DNA of 64,000 nucleotides, taken from Nymphalis io (lineage: Eukaryota > Arthropoda > Insecta > Lepidoptera > Nymphalidae). Below, piece after piece: positions 1 through 10,342 of this stretch; within the stretch, counting starts at the first letter, position 1; the number at the start of each line of letters is the position of its first letter. Made by a program: the position numbers and the translations under genes. The notes beneath the pieces are model-generated. The model did no database searches and had not been told where the DNA came from. It worked only from the letters and a program-made list of their open reading frames with translations. Location: positions 1,860,001 through 1,924,000 of the forward strand of contig NC_065890.1 in the NCBI RefSeq assembly GCF_905147045.1, given 5' to 3'.

Positions 1-1231
1 TTTTTACGGATTGTATTAATAAAGTTACTTACATAGTTTATTGAAGTTAGGAAAGTGATTGATCGATGCGGCTAAGATGATATACGTATAATATATGTAT
101 ATACTTTTATTATAGTTTTTCATATTAAGTATGCTTAAAAAAATTGAAATTCATTCTGATACATTCTCATGTATTAAAAGTAACGCCTTTAATAACCATT
201 TAGAACGTTAAATCGTCGATCCGTTCAATAAAACGGCGGATGTCGACGTCCTGTTTTTCGTTTGAATATGTCCCTTCAGATAACCATCAGGAAACATATC
301 AGGCCGTAACTCGGGAATAAATAAGTGCGGATGCATTAAGGCGGGCGGGACGTTAGCCGCAGGTGGCCTTCCGCCCGCCCTCTATCGCTGATAGCCGGCG
401 TTAACAGCCGTTAGCCGGCGTTAGCGGCCGTAACGACGCCGTTAGAGGCGGCCGCTTCCCCGACACTGTGATAGCTTAGATCGCCGGTAGATCGTAAATC
501 TGTTGTTCATTTATTGGGTATCGGGTAAGGGTTTTCTGATTTCGTTTAATAGATTACACTTAATGTTAAAATGAAATATATACTTCTGTAAACGGTTAAT
601 AAAAATTAATAATTAATATACGTAAATTAGTTTTTTTTAATGTGTACTTTTATTGCGCATAATAGCTTTATTAAGCAAACAATAATTGAATTAATTTGAA
701 GTTTTTTTATTTAGCACACAACAAGTATCAAGCGTAAAAGCAATACTAAAATTAAGCTAAAATACATTATTTAACAACGCGTGCACAGACTGCGTAAGTA
801 GTTAAATCATTCAATATAAGCATTACATTACTTGCGACAAATTTTATGAGTTTAACCGATTCAGTTAAGTAAAGGAAAGCGTTACTGTAGTCCATTAGCG
901 GCCGTCTACCGTCAATAGCCTGTATTTAATTAGGGGTTGATACCATCAGGGCGATAGTTGCCGGAGTGTTAAATGCTTTGTTCGTTCCGTTTAAGGGGGC
1001 GATTTCTTAGTTAAAAGGCAGGTTAATTTGTTATCAAAATTAAATAACATTTGAAAATACAATACTTTCTTATTTATCTTATTAATATACTTTATTCAAG
1101 TAGATTAGTTCTTAATTGGTAATAATCGATTTCAAATAAAATTAAAAAATATGTATGACGTAATAATAACTGTATACAAACAACACGATTTATTTTTAAT
1201 TGTGTCGCAGTATTTTTTCAGCACAGGAAGT
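1..1231. other. AT-rich unique DNA without a gene
   Basis: No open frame of note and no recognised repeat is visible. The stretch is AT-rich except for a GC-rich island (340-490, listed separately) and a small GC-richer patch near 890-970. That patch shares the 11-mer ttagcggccgt with the island. Confidence 0.5.
340..490. other. CpG-rich island with short repeats
   Basis: A sharply GC- and CpG-rich block lies in AT-rich surroundings. The 12-mer tagccggcgtta occurs at 392-403 and again at 412-423, a 20-bp period. It is followed by variants of gcggccgt/gccgttag and an 8-bp palindrome gcggccgc at 448-455. There is no coding potential. It could be a regulatory element or a relic of a GC-rich repeat; the sequence alone does not decide. 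Confidence 0.4.
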
Positions 1232-1242
1232 ATTTTTAAAAT

Positions 1243-1540
1243 CGTAACAGCCCGTGAATGTCCCACTGCTGGGCTAAGGCCTCTTCTCTCTTTTTAAGGG
1301 GAAGATTTGGAGCTTATTTCACCACGCTGCTCCAATGCGGGTTGGTAGCATGCATATGTGGCAGAATTTCAGTGAAATTAGACACATGCAGGTTTCCTCA
1401 CGATGTTTTCATTCACCGAAAAGCACGAGATGAATTATAATCACAAACAAAGAACATGAAAATTTAGTGGTGCTTGCCTGGGTTTGAATCTAAAGTCATC
1501 GGTTAAGATTCACGCGTTCTTACCACTGGGCCATCTCGGC
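1243..1540 (-). mobile_element. tRNA-derived SINE, family B (Metulj-like), near full length
   Basis: On the minus strand the element starts with a tRNA-like head (gccgagatggcccagtgg as box A, a box B-like region near 1480) and ends with the body reading ...cccagcagtgggacattcacgggctgttacg. The right end (1531-1540, ccatctcggc) is the tRNA 5' end. A perfect 11-bp target duplication atttttaaaat flanks it at 1232-1242 and 1541-1551. This is the hallmark of target-primed insertion, so the ends are firmly placed. Confidence 0.9.
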
Positions 1541-1696
1541 ATTTTTAAAATAATGAATTGTATTGTATATATAAAAGCATGTAACTTTACATATTGTAAG
1601 TAAACATACATTGTAGTTCAGTTCGAGAACATTCCATCGGATGAGTAAAGACTACTAGCGTTATTAAGGGTTAATAATATAATAATAAAGGTTTCG

Positions 1697-1880
1697 CTCG
1701 TCTCCTTTTGAGGATAACATTTCTAGCTTATTCCACCACGTTGCTTCAATACAGATTGGTGGAAACAGGTGTGACAAATTTTCATCAGATATATTCAAGG
1801 TTTCCCCACGATTCCTTCATCGACGAGCAAGATCAATCACAAACACAAATTACACACAAAAGAAAAATAAACAGCGTATG
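1697..1880 (-). mobile_element. Diverged family B SINE body
   Basis: This matches the middle of family B: gaggat..., gcttattccaccacg, attggtgga, then a cacgattccttca stretch. Many substitutions are present and the tRNA head is missing. It is an old copy and the ends are approximate. Confidence 0.6.
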
Positions 1881-1927
1881 AGAATTTAGGGATACAGCAC
1901 ACTGATTCACTTCTTTTTTTTTTGGGC

Positions 1928-1985
1928 ACAAAATTTTGAATCCGCGGCCTCAGGATTATAATCTAGCACTAGACGAACGAGAAGC
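1928..1985 (-). mobile_element. tRNA-like SINE head fragment
   Basis: Read on the minus strand, tcgtctagtgctagattata followed by a ggattcaaa box B-like motif gives the D-arm to T-arm layout of a tRNA-derived SINE promoter, close to the head of family D near 60.6 kb. No folded tRNA with a paired acceptor stem is evident, so it is not called a tRNA gene. Confidence 0.45.
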
Positions 1986-2054
1986 AGTCGATACTCCATA
2001 TTATTACTGCGACACAATATACGCAACAAAATATCATCAAATCTGAGCTATCAG

Positions 2055-2215
2055 CGCGATAAAAACGGAACTAACACGGTGACGTGTGGCGTTGGCCGTG
2101 CAAACGTCGTTACACAGTCGCTAAATAAATCGTTAGCGCCGCGTGAGGGCCCCGCGAGATACGGCACGTAAACAGCCAGATGTAGAGCAGCTGGATGTGC
2201 TGGGTGCGTGCGTTT
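2055..2215. other. GC-richer unique island
   Basis: Non-repetitive, CpG-containing stretch (tgacgtgtggcgttggccgtg, gcgccgcgtgagggccccgcg) between AT-rich flanks. It has no open frame or splice signals that I can see. Candidate cis-regulatory DNA only. Confidence 0.3.
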
Positions 2216-2884
2216 TTGATACTTGTATTACGAATTACTTAGATATAGTTTTGTCGTAGTTTCACGCAAAATCATTATTAATTTTATTTAGACGGGACTG
2301 ATTTTTTCATAGCCCGATTAATTCAATTTTTAAGAAATTTATCGAACTTTAAAAAAATAACAAATTTAGCGTTTAAATATTAAAAGAAGTAGCCTTGTTT
2401 AAGTAAGTAATGGCCTTTTTTAAATTATATGTGAATGCAATATTTAGTTGATTAGTTTGGCGTTAAAAGAACCACCGATCTGTAAAAAGGATTGTAGATT
2501 GCACAACAAATTTACAAGTTTATTACCTTTTTTTAATCCTAATCTGACCTGGTTAGAAGCCATTTCTAGTAAATTAAAAACATCTACGTTCCCTAAACCC
2601 GTGTCGACCAAACAAACTAATACAAAGAATTATTAGTTATTTTCGCGGTACTAAATGGTAGTATGTAGCAACCGTGATAAGAGAACAAAGCGTATGTGAT
2701 AAACGAGCAGTTAAAAACGATGTGAGTACATAAAACATAGTAAATAGCATTTTCAGAAAAGTTAAATTTCATTTTCCACTGAGTTTAAACGTGGATAGTA
2801 CTCTTGTCCTGTCCATGTATGCATAGGTCTTGATTTGAATTATATTTCTAGCTTAATGTCATTTTTTATCAGTAGAAGCAATTG

Positions 2885-3078
2885 ATAACAGCCCGTGAAT
2901 GTCCCACTGCTGAGCTAAGGCCTTCTCTCCCTTTTTGAGGAGAAAGTTTTGGAGCTTATTTCACCACGCTGCTTGGCGTGAATTGATGAAATACACATGT
3001 GACAGAATTTCAGTGAAATTAGACATGCAAGTTTCCTCACGATGTTTTCCTTCACCGTAAAGCACGAGATGAAATTTA
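2885..3078 (-). mobile_element. Family B SINE, head missing
   Basis: Begins ataacagcccgtgaatgtcc and follows the family B body through cctcacgatgttttcc to agcacgagatgaa, then stops. The tRNA head is absent. A local rearrangement (gcttggcgtgaattgatgaa) replaces the usual gctccaatgcgggttggtgg. Confidence 0.8.
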
Positions 3079-3752
3079 TACGCAAATCAAATCAATCAAT
3101 CAACAGCCAATCGTTGTCAAAATACGCAAAAGCAAGGTATTATTTATATATTAACACAGATGCCAACAATAATTGATTAAGTTTTAACTGTATTAGTATA
3201 CAGTTTAATAACCATATACAATAATAAATAATGAGTTTTTTTTATTAAAGCTTAACTCAGACTGCTAGTCACATATAAGTAAAACTTGTCCCAGAATATG
3301 GAACGCATTTCGGAGGATGTTCTTGTATATAATATTATAGTATAAGTAGCTGCGCTTCGCAGTTCCACGTGCTTTAAATTTAGACGGTTAATATGACAAT
3401 CGTGAAATTAAATGTTCTTGTAATTTTATATATTGTATAATTCTATTTTTAAAATTTTTAGCGACAGTGTGTCTATGAGTAATTAAATTTGAGAGTCGTT
3501 TTTTTTTGTCATAATTTATGTTATCTGTAAAGTTAATTGTATTTTACATGCTAAATGTAGAAAAATATTTAAAGCAATATTATATTCGTATATACTAAAA
3601 ACTACTGAGTAGCTCATTGTTTTTAAATCATTTTAAGTAGTCTAATAATAAGCAACGAATATGTAATATTTGTATAAAACATTTCTGTCATAAAAATATT
3701 TCTCATCTTACCCCTGTCATTTGTTTCTGGATATTTATAATATTATATGAAG

Positions 3753-4048
3753 CAATGATTTTCAACCGTTTTTTTGTTGCGGCACACTTTTAACGATTTC
3801 AAAATTTGACAAAATATAAGTTTAAAAATTATTTACATACCTATACACACTGCGTTAAATAGATACCGACCCATATCAAAATTTATGGATTTAAGTATCT
3901 ATTCATGTTAAAAGGATTTTTCTTTTTAAATCATATTATTTAATAATATTAACATAAATATGGCGGCATAAACAATACAACAATAACATAATATTTTAGA
4001 ATTTTGCGGCACAGAAAAGTGCCGCGGCACAGTGGTTGAGAATCACAG
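3753..4048. mobile_element. hAT-type MITE
   Basis: The 296-bp element has 15-bp terminal inverted repeats: left caatgattttcaacc and right, reverse-complemented, ctgtgattctcaacc. The ttctcaacc core and the gccgcggcac subterminal motif are typical of insect hAT MITEs. The flanking 8-bp duplications atatgaag (3745-3752) and atataaag (4049-4056) agree at 7 of 8 positions, and 8 bp is the hAT target length. The interior is AT-rich with no transposase, so it is a non-autonomous, somewhat aged copy. Confidence 0.85.
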
Positions 4049-4204
4049 ATATAAAGCATGAGTCTGTTTCTTTGTTTTAATTTAAATATCTACTCATAAC
4101 ATCACGCTACGACCCTCCACGCGGACCGTGCGGAGAAACAAGCTAATCAATACCATATTATAAAACAAAGTTATTTCTGTCTATCTGAAGACGATAAACT
4201 TAAA

Positions 4205-4386
4205 ACTACAGAACAGATTTTCATACGGCTGTCACCAATGGACGGAGCGCTTCAAGAGAAATATTTAGGTTATAATACATAAAGGTTTTGTCTAAATTAT
4301 ATGGAATATGAAAATGATTATTGAAGATGTCGGAAAGAATCATACCGACCGGGAGTTTGACTGGCTTGCATCACGTAAGCTTTAAC
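4205..4386 (-). mobile_element. Family H interspersed repeat fragment
   Basis: The minus strand shares stretches with the family H copies at 26.5 kb and 42.6-43.1 kb. These include a ccgacatcttcaat region, an aaaaccttt...aacctaaat region, and a gtccattggtgacagccgta-atgaaaatctgttc region. It ends just before the poly-T of the next SINE. The class of this repeat is unknown to me. Confidence 0.6.
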
Positions 4387-4390
4387 AGAG

Positions 4391-4632
4391 TTTTTTTTAT
4401 AGAATAGGAAGGCGGACGAGCATATGGGCCAACTGATGGTAAGTGGTCACCAACGCCCATAGACATTGGCATTGTAAGAAATGTTAACCATAGCTTACAT
4501 CGCCAATGCGCCACCAACCTTGGGAACTCAGTCCCTAAGATTCTATGTCCCTTGTGCCTTTAATTAGACAGGATCATTCACTCTTCAAACCGGAACACAA
4601 CAATACCAAGTACTGCTGTTTTGCGGTAGAAT
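4391..4632 (-). mobile_element. Family A SINE-like repeat, 3' part (interrupted copy)
   Basis: Starts with poly-T (the poly-A end on the minus strand), then agaataggaaggcggacgag and the family A body to ttgcggtagaat. The rest of this copy resumes at 5109 after a LINE insertion. The 5-bp sequence agaat is duplicated at 4628-4632 and 5109-5113. Confidence 0.9.
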
Positions 4633-5108
4633 GGGACGGCTCTGCTAAGTACCAGCTTGAAGCTGGCTTGGATTAAGTGGATCGTCGTGCTAGAAGGCTC
4701 ATTGGCGACCAGACACTGGTCACAAAACTCCAGATCTTAGAACATCGCCGTAAGGTTGCCTGTCTGTCGGTATTCTACAGGATATATTTCAGAGAGTGTG
4801 CTCAGGAACTAGTTAATTTGGTTCCTCCGTCACTTTTTTACCACAGAACTGCGAGGCATCGAAAAGATCTGCACCCGTACGTAGTTGACGTATTTAAGAC
4901 ACGTACGAAACGATTTGCTTCCTCGTTTCTGATACGCACCGCCAAGGTCTGGAATACCCCCCCGACCTCCGTTTTCCCCACCACCTACAATGTGGGTACC
5001 TTCAAGTCTAGAGTGAATAGGCAAGCGCGCTCCATCTTAGACTGTATCTCACTTTCCATTAGGTGTAATAACAGTCAAACGCTAGCCTATACATTTAAAA
5101 AAAAATCA
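4633..5108 (+). mobile_element. 5'-truncated LINE 3' end inserted in a SINE
   Basis: Contains the C-terminal coding part of a CR1/Jockey-type LINE (see 4677-5060). A short 3' UTR (ccatcttagactgtatctc, tccattaggtg) and an A-rich tail at 5097-5105 follow. It is bounded by the 5-bp duplication agaat and sits inside a family A copy, so it is younger than that copy. Confidence 0.8.
4677..5060 (+). pseudogene. LINE ORF2 C-terminal fragment
   Basis: The open frame starts VDRRARRLIGD-like and runs through LEHRRKVACLSVFYRIYF, ECAQELVNLVPP and HPYVVDVFKTRTKRFASSFL to AKVWNTPP and FKSRVNR. This is the C-terminal region downstream of the reverse transcriptase in a lepidopteran non-LTR family known to me from many moth and butterfly genomes. 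The polymerase and endonuclease domains are absent. The open frame continues past 5060 only by crossing the LINE tail into SINE sequence, so that part is artefactual. Confidence 0.75.
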
Positions 5109-5147
5109 AGAATATCTGATGAGTGGGTGGTACCTACCCAGACGAGC
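5109..5147 (-). mobile_element. Family A repeat, 5' part of interrupted copy
   Basis: The segment from agaatatctgatgagtgg to the acgagc near 5147 continues the family A sequence broken at 4632. The last roughly 20 bases of the family (gcacaaagccctaccacc) are missing. Confidence 0.85.
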
Positions 5148-5802
5148 GTATGTGTTACGATATAAAGGTTTTATGTGTTATTATTTATGCGCTCTATCTA
5201 TGAAAAGCCGAGACAGATAACTAGTAAAAAAATAAAACAAATCTAATAGTAAAAGTTAAGTAAGTAAAAAACATTTGCAAACGAAAATACTTTAAGATTA
5301 TTTTGAAACTAACGACGATTTCCATTATCATGTATAATGCGGCTAGTTTTCTTATCTCTGCCGGCAATTGTGACAATATTCAGCATCAATGCACCCGCGG
5401 GATGCGATACTTTACTTGCCTTTCGTAAGATCAAGGAAATAGAGGCACGGGCCTTTGTCCTGCTTTTGTTTCTTCTAAAGCATACAGATTAAAAATTATA
5501 AAATGTATTGCTATTGCGTAATTATATTTCGTTAAACGGCTATAACTGAAAAATAAAAGAAGCTGTTTCATATATTTATACGCATTCATATTTTTATATT
5601 ATTTGTAACTAAATTATATCAAAGAAATGTTTTATATACGTTTATTTACAATAATTGATGAACTTTACGTTTACGATCAGATTATGCTAATTTAAAACTT
5701 TTTTGATATCTATTTAAATGTATAAAATGTTAGAATACTAGTATGTGCACAAGTGTGTGCAAAATTTCAGCAAAGTCGGTCGAGCGAGAATTGACACACA
5801 CA
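5148..5802. other. AT-rich unique DNA
   Basis: No gene or recognised repeat. There is a slightly GC-richer patch near 5340-5460 and otherwise AT-rich sequence. Confidence 0.4.
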
Positions 5803-6071
5803 TTTTTTTTTATAGAATAGGTAGGACGAGCAAATTGGGCCTCCTGATGATAAGTGATCACCAACGCCCATAGACATTGACATTGTAAGAAATGGTGACC
5901 ATCGCTTACAACGCCAATGCACCACAAAGCTTGGGAACAAAGATGTTATGTACCTTGGGCCTGTAATTACACCGGCTCACTCACACTTCAAACCGGAACA
6001 CAACAATACCAAGTACTGCTGTTTTGCGGTAGAATATCTGATGAGTGGGTGGTACCTACCCAGACGAGCTT
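5803..6071 (-). mobile_element. Family A SINE-like repeat
   Basis: Poly-T, tatagaataggtaggacgag, the full body and the cagatattctaccgc region (complement) are present. The 5' end stops at acgagctt, about 20 bp short of the family start, and runs into an aaat microsatellite. Several substitutions mark it as an intermediate-age copy. Confidence 0.9.
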
Positions 6072-6839
6072 AAATAAATAAATAAATTAAATTCCTGCAA
6101 ACGTTTGTGATAATAATAATTATCAATCGAATTATCAACCGTTCAATGATCGTGCATGTTTTTGTCTATACGATATATTTTCGTAGACTATATAAAGCTC
6201 ATCGATCAAGCGATGCTAGTGAGAAGTTAGGCCACACAATGCCACAGCTCGAAGGCAAGTTTGCACGTATTTAGTTAGCTTCGTATCGATACTATCTCCC
6301 AGCGTTCAGACCTACGGGCCTGTGGAGGCGTTATACCACCCTTAACCTAATAAATAACCTTTCAAACTACACTAAACGATCTTCAATTGTATAACACAAG
6401 TAATAAAGTTGAAAATTAATTGCGCAAATTGTTGCGATTGCGATTTTTTGAACGCTCTGTGTGGGTACGATGCAAAAATAAGAACATCTAATATTAGGCT
6501 TAATATAGTTTAATTAAAGTTCATTTTTGAATAAACAATTGAAAAGTGAGTTTCATTCGGACAGATAACATTGTTTTACAATTGAGATGTAAGTGTAGAT
6601 TCTTGGAGCGGCCATAATAAGCATTTCATGACTCCGCTCCATCGACGATCTAAGTCCGGTTTTACATTCACTAGCCGTGCAATGTAGGCGTTCTCGAGAG
6701 GAAGTATTATTTAAACTGTATTTTAAATGAAATTTCAATCGTCAAAAACATTGAAAACACCGAGAAAAGTAGTTTTCAAACAACAGATACGCTTAAAAGA
6801 ATGTAGAACTCGAGTAAAAATGCATAAATCACATTCTCG
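6072..6839. other. Unique DNA; weak TATA-like site
   Basis: No gene seen. ctatataaagct at 6189-6200 looks like a TATA box, but no good initiator lies about 30 bp downstream, so no promoter is called. Confidence 0.3.
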
Positions 6840-7080
6840 GTGTGATAGAGGCATGATATGACACTGGGCGGGCGTGATAGTGGCTAGCGTGATAGCTGGG
6901 CGGGCGTGATACCGGCGCTGCAGCGACGGGACCTTATCGCGCGCGAACACTCGCCTATCGCCCCGTGCCGAATCTCCCGGGCGCTCGACTCGATAAGCGT
7001 CTTTACATCACCGACTTGGAGCACACCGACGTGTTGCAAACTCGCTGTAGTCTGGGGACTCGAATTTTGTATTTCAGACG
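6840..7080. other. GC-rich island with repeated GTGATA motifs
   Basis: The 16-mer ctgggcgggcgtgata occurs at 6864-6879 and 6896-6911, and TGATA/TGATAG appears five times between 6842 and 6911. The following 150 bp is CpG-rich (gcgcgcgaacactcgcctatcg, in two parts). TGATA(A/G) is the GATA-factor core, so this is a candidate regulatory cluster. No coding signal. Confidence 0.4.
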
Positions 7081-7899
7081 GATGTTCGTATAAGATACGG
7101 GGATGTTTTGATTAAAATCTATTTAACGAATATCTTAACTCAGGGGATATTCCTTTCATAGATAGGATAATTATAATTTTTTTTTTTTTGGGATCAGCGT
7201 TTTAATTTTACTGGGTTAATAAATGAACTTATAACTGTAACATGCATTATTAAAAACAACATTTTAAATGTAAGTTACGTCTCCACAAGATCATCACAAA
7301 AGGCATTATTCAAGTTATCATGCGTTAGCGACAAATGTACACAACATGAATTTGATAGTGATTTTCAAATTGAAAAAGTTGCAAACACAAAAAAAGACGA
7401 AAATTTTAGAATAAAAGCACTACTTGGTTATATTTAGAAATATATTAAAAAATCTTTATAATATTCAAATAAAAATTTATATTAATATTCATAGACGCTC
7501 GACGCGATTTTTGAAGCAAACAGCGTTTAAACTATCAAAAGGCAACAAGATGAAACAGATACGGATACAAAGCGGATTGCAGGGAAAAAAGAGATATTTT
7601 AGCAACAACGCCAAAACAAAACTCACTGCAGCGATAGTGACTTACAAAGACAATGTGTGGGCGTCGAGCGAGCGATACCGCGCTATGAACGTCGCTTAAG
7701 CGGTATACGTAGCACACGAGCCACGTGTATACATACAATTTTTAACGATAAATCACGAGATTTACGGGTAAAATCAATTTAACGCAGACGAAGTCGCGAG
7801 GAAAAGCTGGTATTTTATATAATTTGGGTATATTTTAGAAAGGTTTAACAACCGATAACGGCCGGGTATAAATTTCTATTCAATATAATATATCAAATG

Positions 7900-8045
7900 A
7901 TACACTAACCGCCTCACTGATAAAGTTCGTTTATTAGTAAACAAAGCCGTCTTCTTCTTTCGAATGTTATATCAATAATGACAGAAAGAGATGAATCATT
8001 GTTTTACTGAACAGCTACTAAGCAACGCTTATAAGTGAGGTTTAT
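7900..8045 (+). mobile_element. Family F/K repeat, K part
   Basis: tcttcttctttcgaatgt, aatcaataatgacagaaa, gatgaatcattgtttta and aagcaacgcttataagt match the segment at 9735-9865 and the minus-strand copy at 44437-44705. Ends are approximate. Confidence 0.6.
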
Positions 8046-8084
8046 GTTTATGAAGCTAATATCGACACTATATTTGTTGAAAGC

Positions 8085-8165
8085 CCGCAGCCTGGCGCCG
8101 GCCTGATACGCGAGTGCCGCGGCATGATAAGGCACCACCGGCATTACTCCGATACAACGACTACA
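8085..8165. other. Small GC-rich island
   Basis: A short unique block (agcctggcgccggcctgata, cgagtgccgcggcatgataa) in AT-rich DNA. Function unknown; it contains TGATA motifs. Confidence 0.25.
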
Positions 8166-8529
8166 AAATGAAACGAGATGCGTGGACGTGTAACATCTAG
8201 ATATTAAAAAAAAAACAATATATTATTTATTTAATGAGGTTTTTAACTAATATAATGTAAAGATATCATCGGTTCGTGATGTCGACTTAACCGAAAATAA
8301 TCTGTAAAAAATCAGTAGTTACTTTTCTCTCAAATGGACTTAATAATCAACTAAATCATATAAAATTTAACGTAATCATTTTAAAATGACGTCATTAAAT
8401 AACAATTATTATATTTATATGACGTATTATATGTATTCTTATGTAAAAGCACAACACATGGATCTTTTAAATATCGTGGATTCAATTAGAACAAGAAAGG
8501 ATCGAGTTTTAAAGTTTTATTTTTTTTTG

Positions 8530-8690
8530 TGCTTTTAAATGATCTCGTGCTGGTATACGCCATGCCGAAACCTGGATGTGTCAAATTTCCCTGATATTCT
8601 GGCATATATGTATCCATGAACTCGCATTGGAGCAGCATGGTGGGATAAGCTCGAAACCCTCTCCTCAAAAGGGAGACGAGAGACAGGGAC
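8530..8690 (+). mobile_element. Family B SINE body fragment
   Basis: Plus-strand order: gatctcgtgct, aaacctggatgtgtc, ctcgcattggagcagcatgg, gggataagctcgaaaccc, tctcctcaaaagggagacga. The tRNA head and terminal 3' part are lost. Diverged copy. Confidence 0.75.
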
Positions 8691-9019
8691 AGAGAAGACA
8701 TTTCCTATTAAGATCATTCTTCTCCTATTGTATTATTTTTAACAGCAGGCAATATCTCTATAGTTATATGGACTTCCTGGAACTCCACGCGGTCGCTTTG
8801 TTTGCTTACCACCAAACCGCGGTGGCAACCGCTTAACAATTAATTTTATGATATTTCTAAGCACAATCTTTACGAGTTATGCGCGATACAGTTCGAAAGT
8901 GGATAATAAATCGCTTTATTAGTCTTCTAACGCGCATTGGTCCAACATATAAGAGCTAAGCTGTGGGCGCAAGTACGTAAATTGTGCAATTTTTTAATTT
9001 TTTAATATAATTAAAAAAA

Positions 9020-9240
9020 GACAGACAAATGTGCTACCTGATTGTAAATCACCACCGCCCATAGACTTTGGCGATGTAAGAAATATTGACTACTTACATC
9101 GCCTATGCGCCGCCAACCTTGAGAACTAAGATGTTATGTCCCTTATGCTTGCAGTTACACTGTCTCATTCACCCTTTAAGCCGGAACACAAAAATGATTA
9201 TTACGGCGGTAGAATATCTGAAGAGTGGGTGGAAGCTATA
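9020..9240 (-). mobile_element. Family A repeat, diverged
   Basis: Matches ctacctgattgtaaatcacc, cgcccatagactttggcgatg, gcgccgccaaccttgagaac, and then the gcggtagaatatctgaagag end. The poly-T is degenerate and the 5' end is lost. An old copy. Confidence 0.8.
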
Positions 9241-9384
9241 AAGTACTAACAAGTAAATACAAGATTATGAAATTCAAATTATTTTGATTAAGATATTGCT
9301 ATAAAATAATATATGGCATTACTTGAAATTTAAATCTAGCTTATGTTTGCATCAAAACATTTATATGCATAAATAAATAAATTA

Positions 9385-9615
9385 AATATTTTTAAGGCAT
9401 TTCCTGCCCCGCACAAACATTCTGTGAAACCAGCTTTCGCCGGCGACTTTTCCGAACCAATATGACATAACAATCTTCAAGAAAAGAGCTAATCATTCCT
9501 TAAGGCCGGCAACGCACCAGCAAGCCCTCGAGTGTTGCAAATGTCCATGGGCTGTGATAGTCATTTTCCATCAGGTGAGCCTCCTGCTCTTTTGTTTGCC
9601 TCTTACATAAAAAAA
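9385..9615 (+). mobile_element. Family F/K repeat, F part (LINE-like 3' end)
   Basis: aaggcatttcctgccccgca, ccttaaggccggcaacgcac, gtgttgcaaatgtccatggg, ccatcaggtgagcctcctgc and a poly-A-like end. This style of 3' end (ggcaacgcac...ccatcaggtg...gtttgcct) is common to lepidopteran non-LTR elements. The homologous block at 44437-44522 is on the minus strand. Confidence 0.65.
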
Positions 9616-9734
9616 CTATACTACAATATGTACAAACAGTTCAAGATACTGTGGTCTCAATTCAATTCTAATTGTCTCTACTATTCCACGGTATAGTGCA
9701 GTACACAACAGTACTCTTATGTCAAACATATTTT

Positions 9735-9865
9735 AAACTTATGAGTTAAACAATGCTGTCTTCTTCTTTTGAATGTCAAATCAATAATGACACAAACAAA
9801 CAACAAAGAAATCAGTATTTAAATAAATAACCGCTTTATATTTATAAGTTAGGCCATAGAAGTAC
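9735..9865 (+). mobile_element. Family F/K repeat, K part
   Basis: Shares tgctgtcttcttcttttgaatgt and aatcaataatgacacaaa with 7900-8045 and with the minus strand of 44523-44705. It lies 120 bp downstream of an F part, in the opposite order to the joined 44-kb copy, so it is a separate insertion or a rearrangement. Confidence 0.5.
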
Positions 9866-10045
9866 ATATATTATATCAATTTAATTTGCGACAACTCAAG
9901 AAATAAGTTAATAGGGGTTATAAATGTACGAGTATAGTTTTATATACAAGTGTTCAGTAATATTTAGATAGTTTTTGGACTAATATTTACCAAATATAAC
10001 TTGCTGTTAGTATTACTGGCTTGTAGGGAGGTAGAGTGAGGTAGT

Positions 10046-10328
10046 AAAAGTAACAGCCCATTAATATCCCACTGCTGGGCTAAGACCTCCTCGGCCTTTT
10101 GAGGAGAAGATTTGGAGCTTATTCCTCCGCGCTGCTCCAATGCGGATTGGTAGAATTCATTTGAGACATAATTTCAATAAAATTAGACACATGCAGGTTT
10201 CCTCACGATATTTTTTTTTGATTTTTTTGATCTCACGATATTTGAAAATTCAGTGGTGTTTGCCCGGGTTTGAACCCACCATCAGCGATTAAGATTCACG
10301 CGTTATAACCACTGAGCCATCTCAGCTA
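10046..10328 (-). mobile_element. Family B SINE (Metulj-like), near full length
   Basis: The body (taacagcccattaatatccc) lies at the left and the tRNA head (complement of gagatggctcagtggttata) at the right. A perfect 14-bp target duplication tagagtgaggtagt is at 10032-10045 and 10329-10342. A T-rich duplication of ctcacgatatt occurs inside, around 10206-10245, where the usual middle segment has been lost. Confidence 0.9.
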
Positions 10329-10342
10329 TAGAGTGAGGTAGT

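Noticed and set aside
6180..6260. TATA promoter (ctatataaagct)
   Set aside because: No initiator at the right distance and no transcript-like sequence downstream.
7424..7699. 91-residue plus-strand open frame
   Set aside because: Lysine/asparagine/isoleucine-rich as expected from AT-rich DNA, no domain, and no splice or promoter context.
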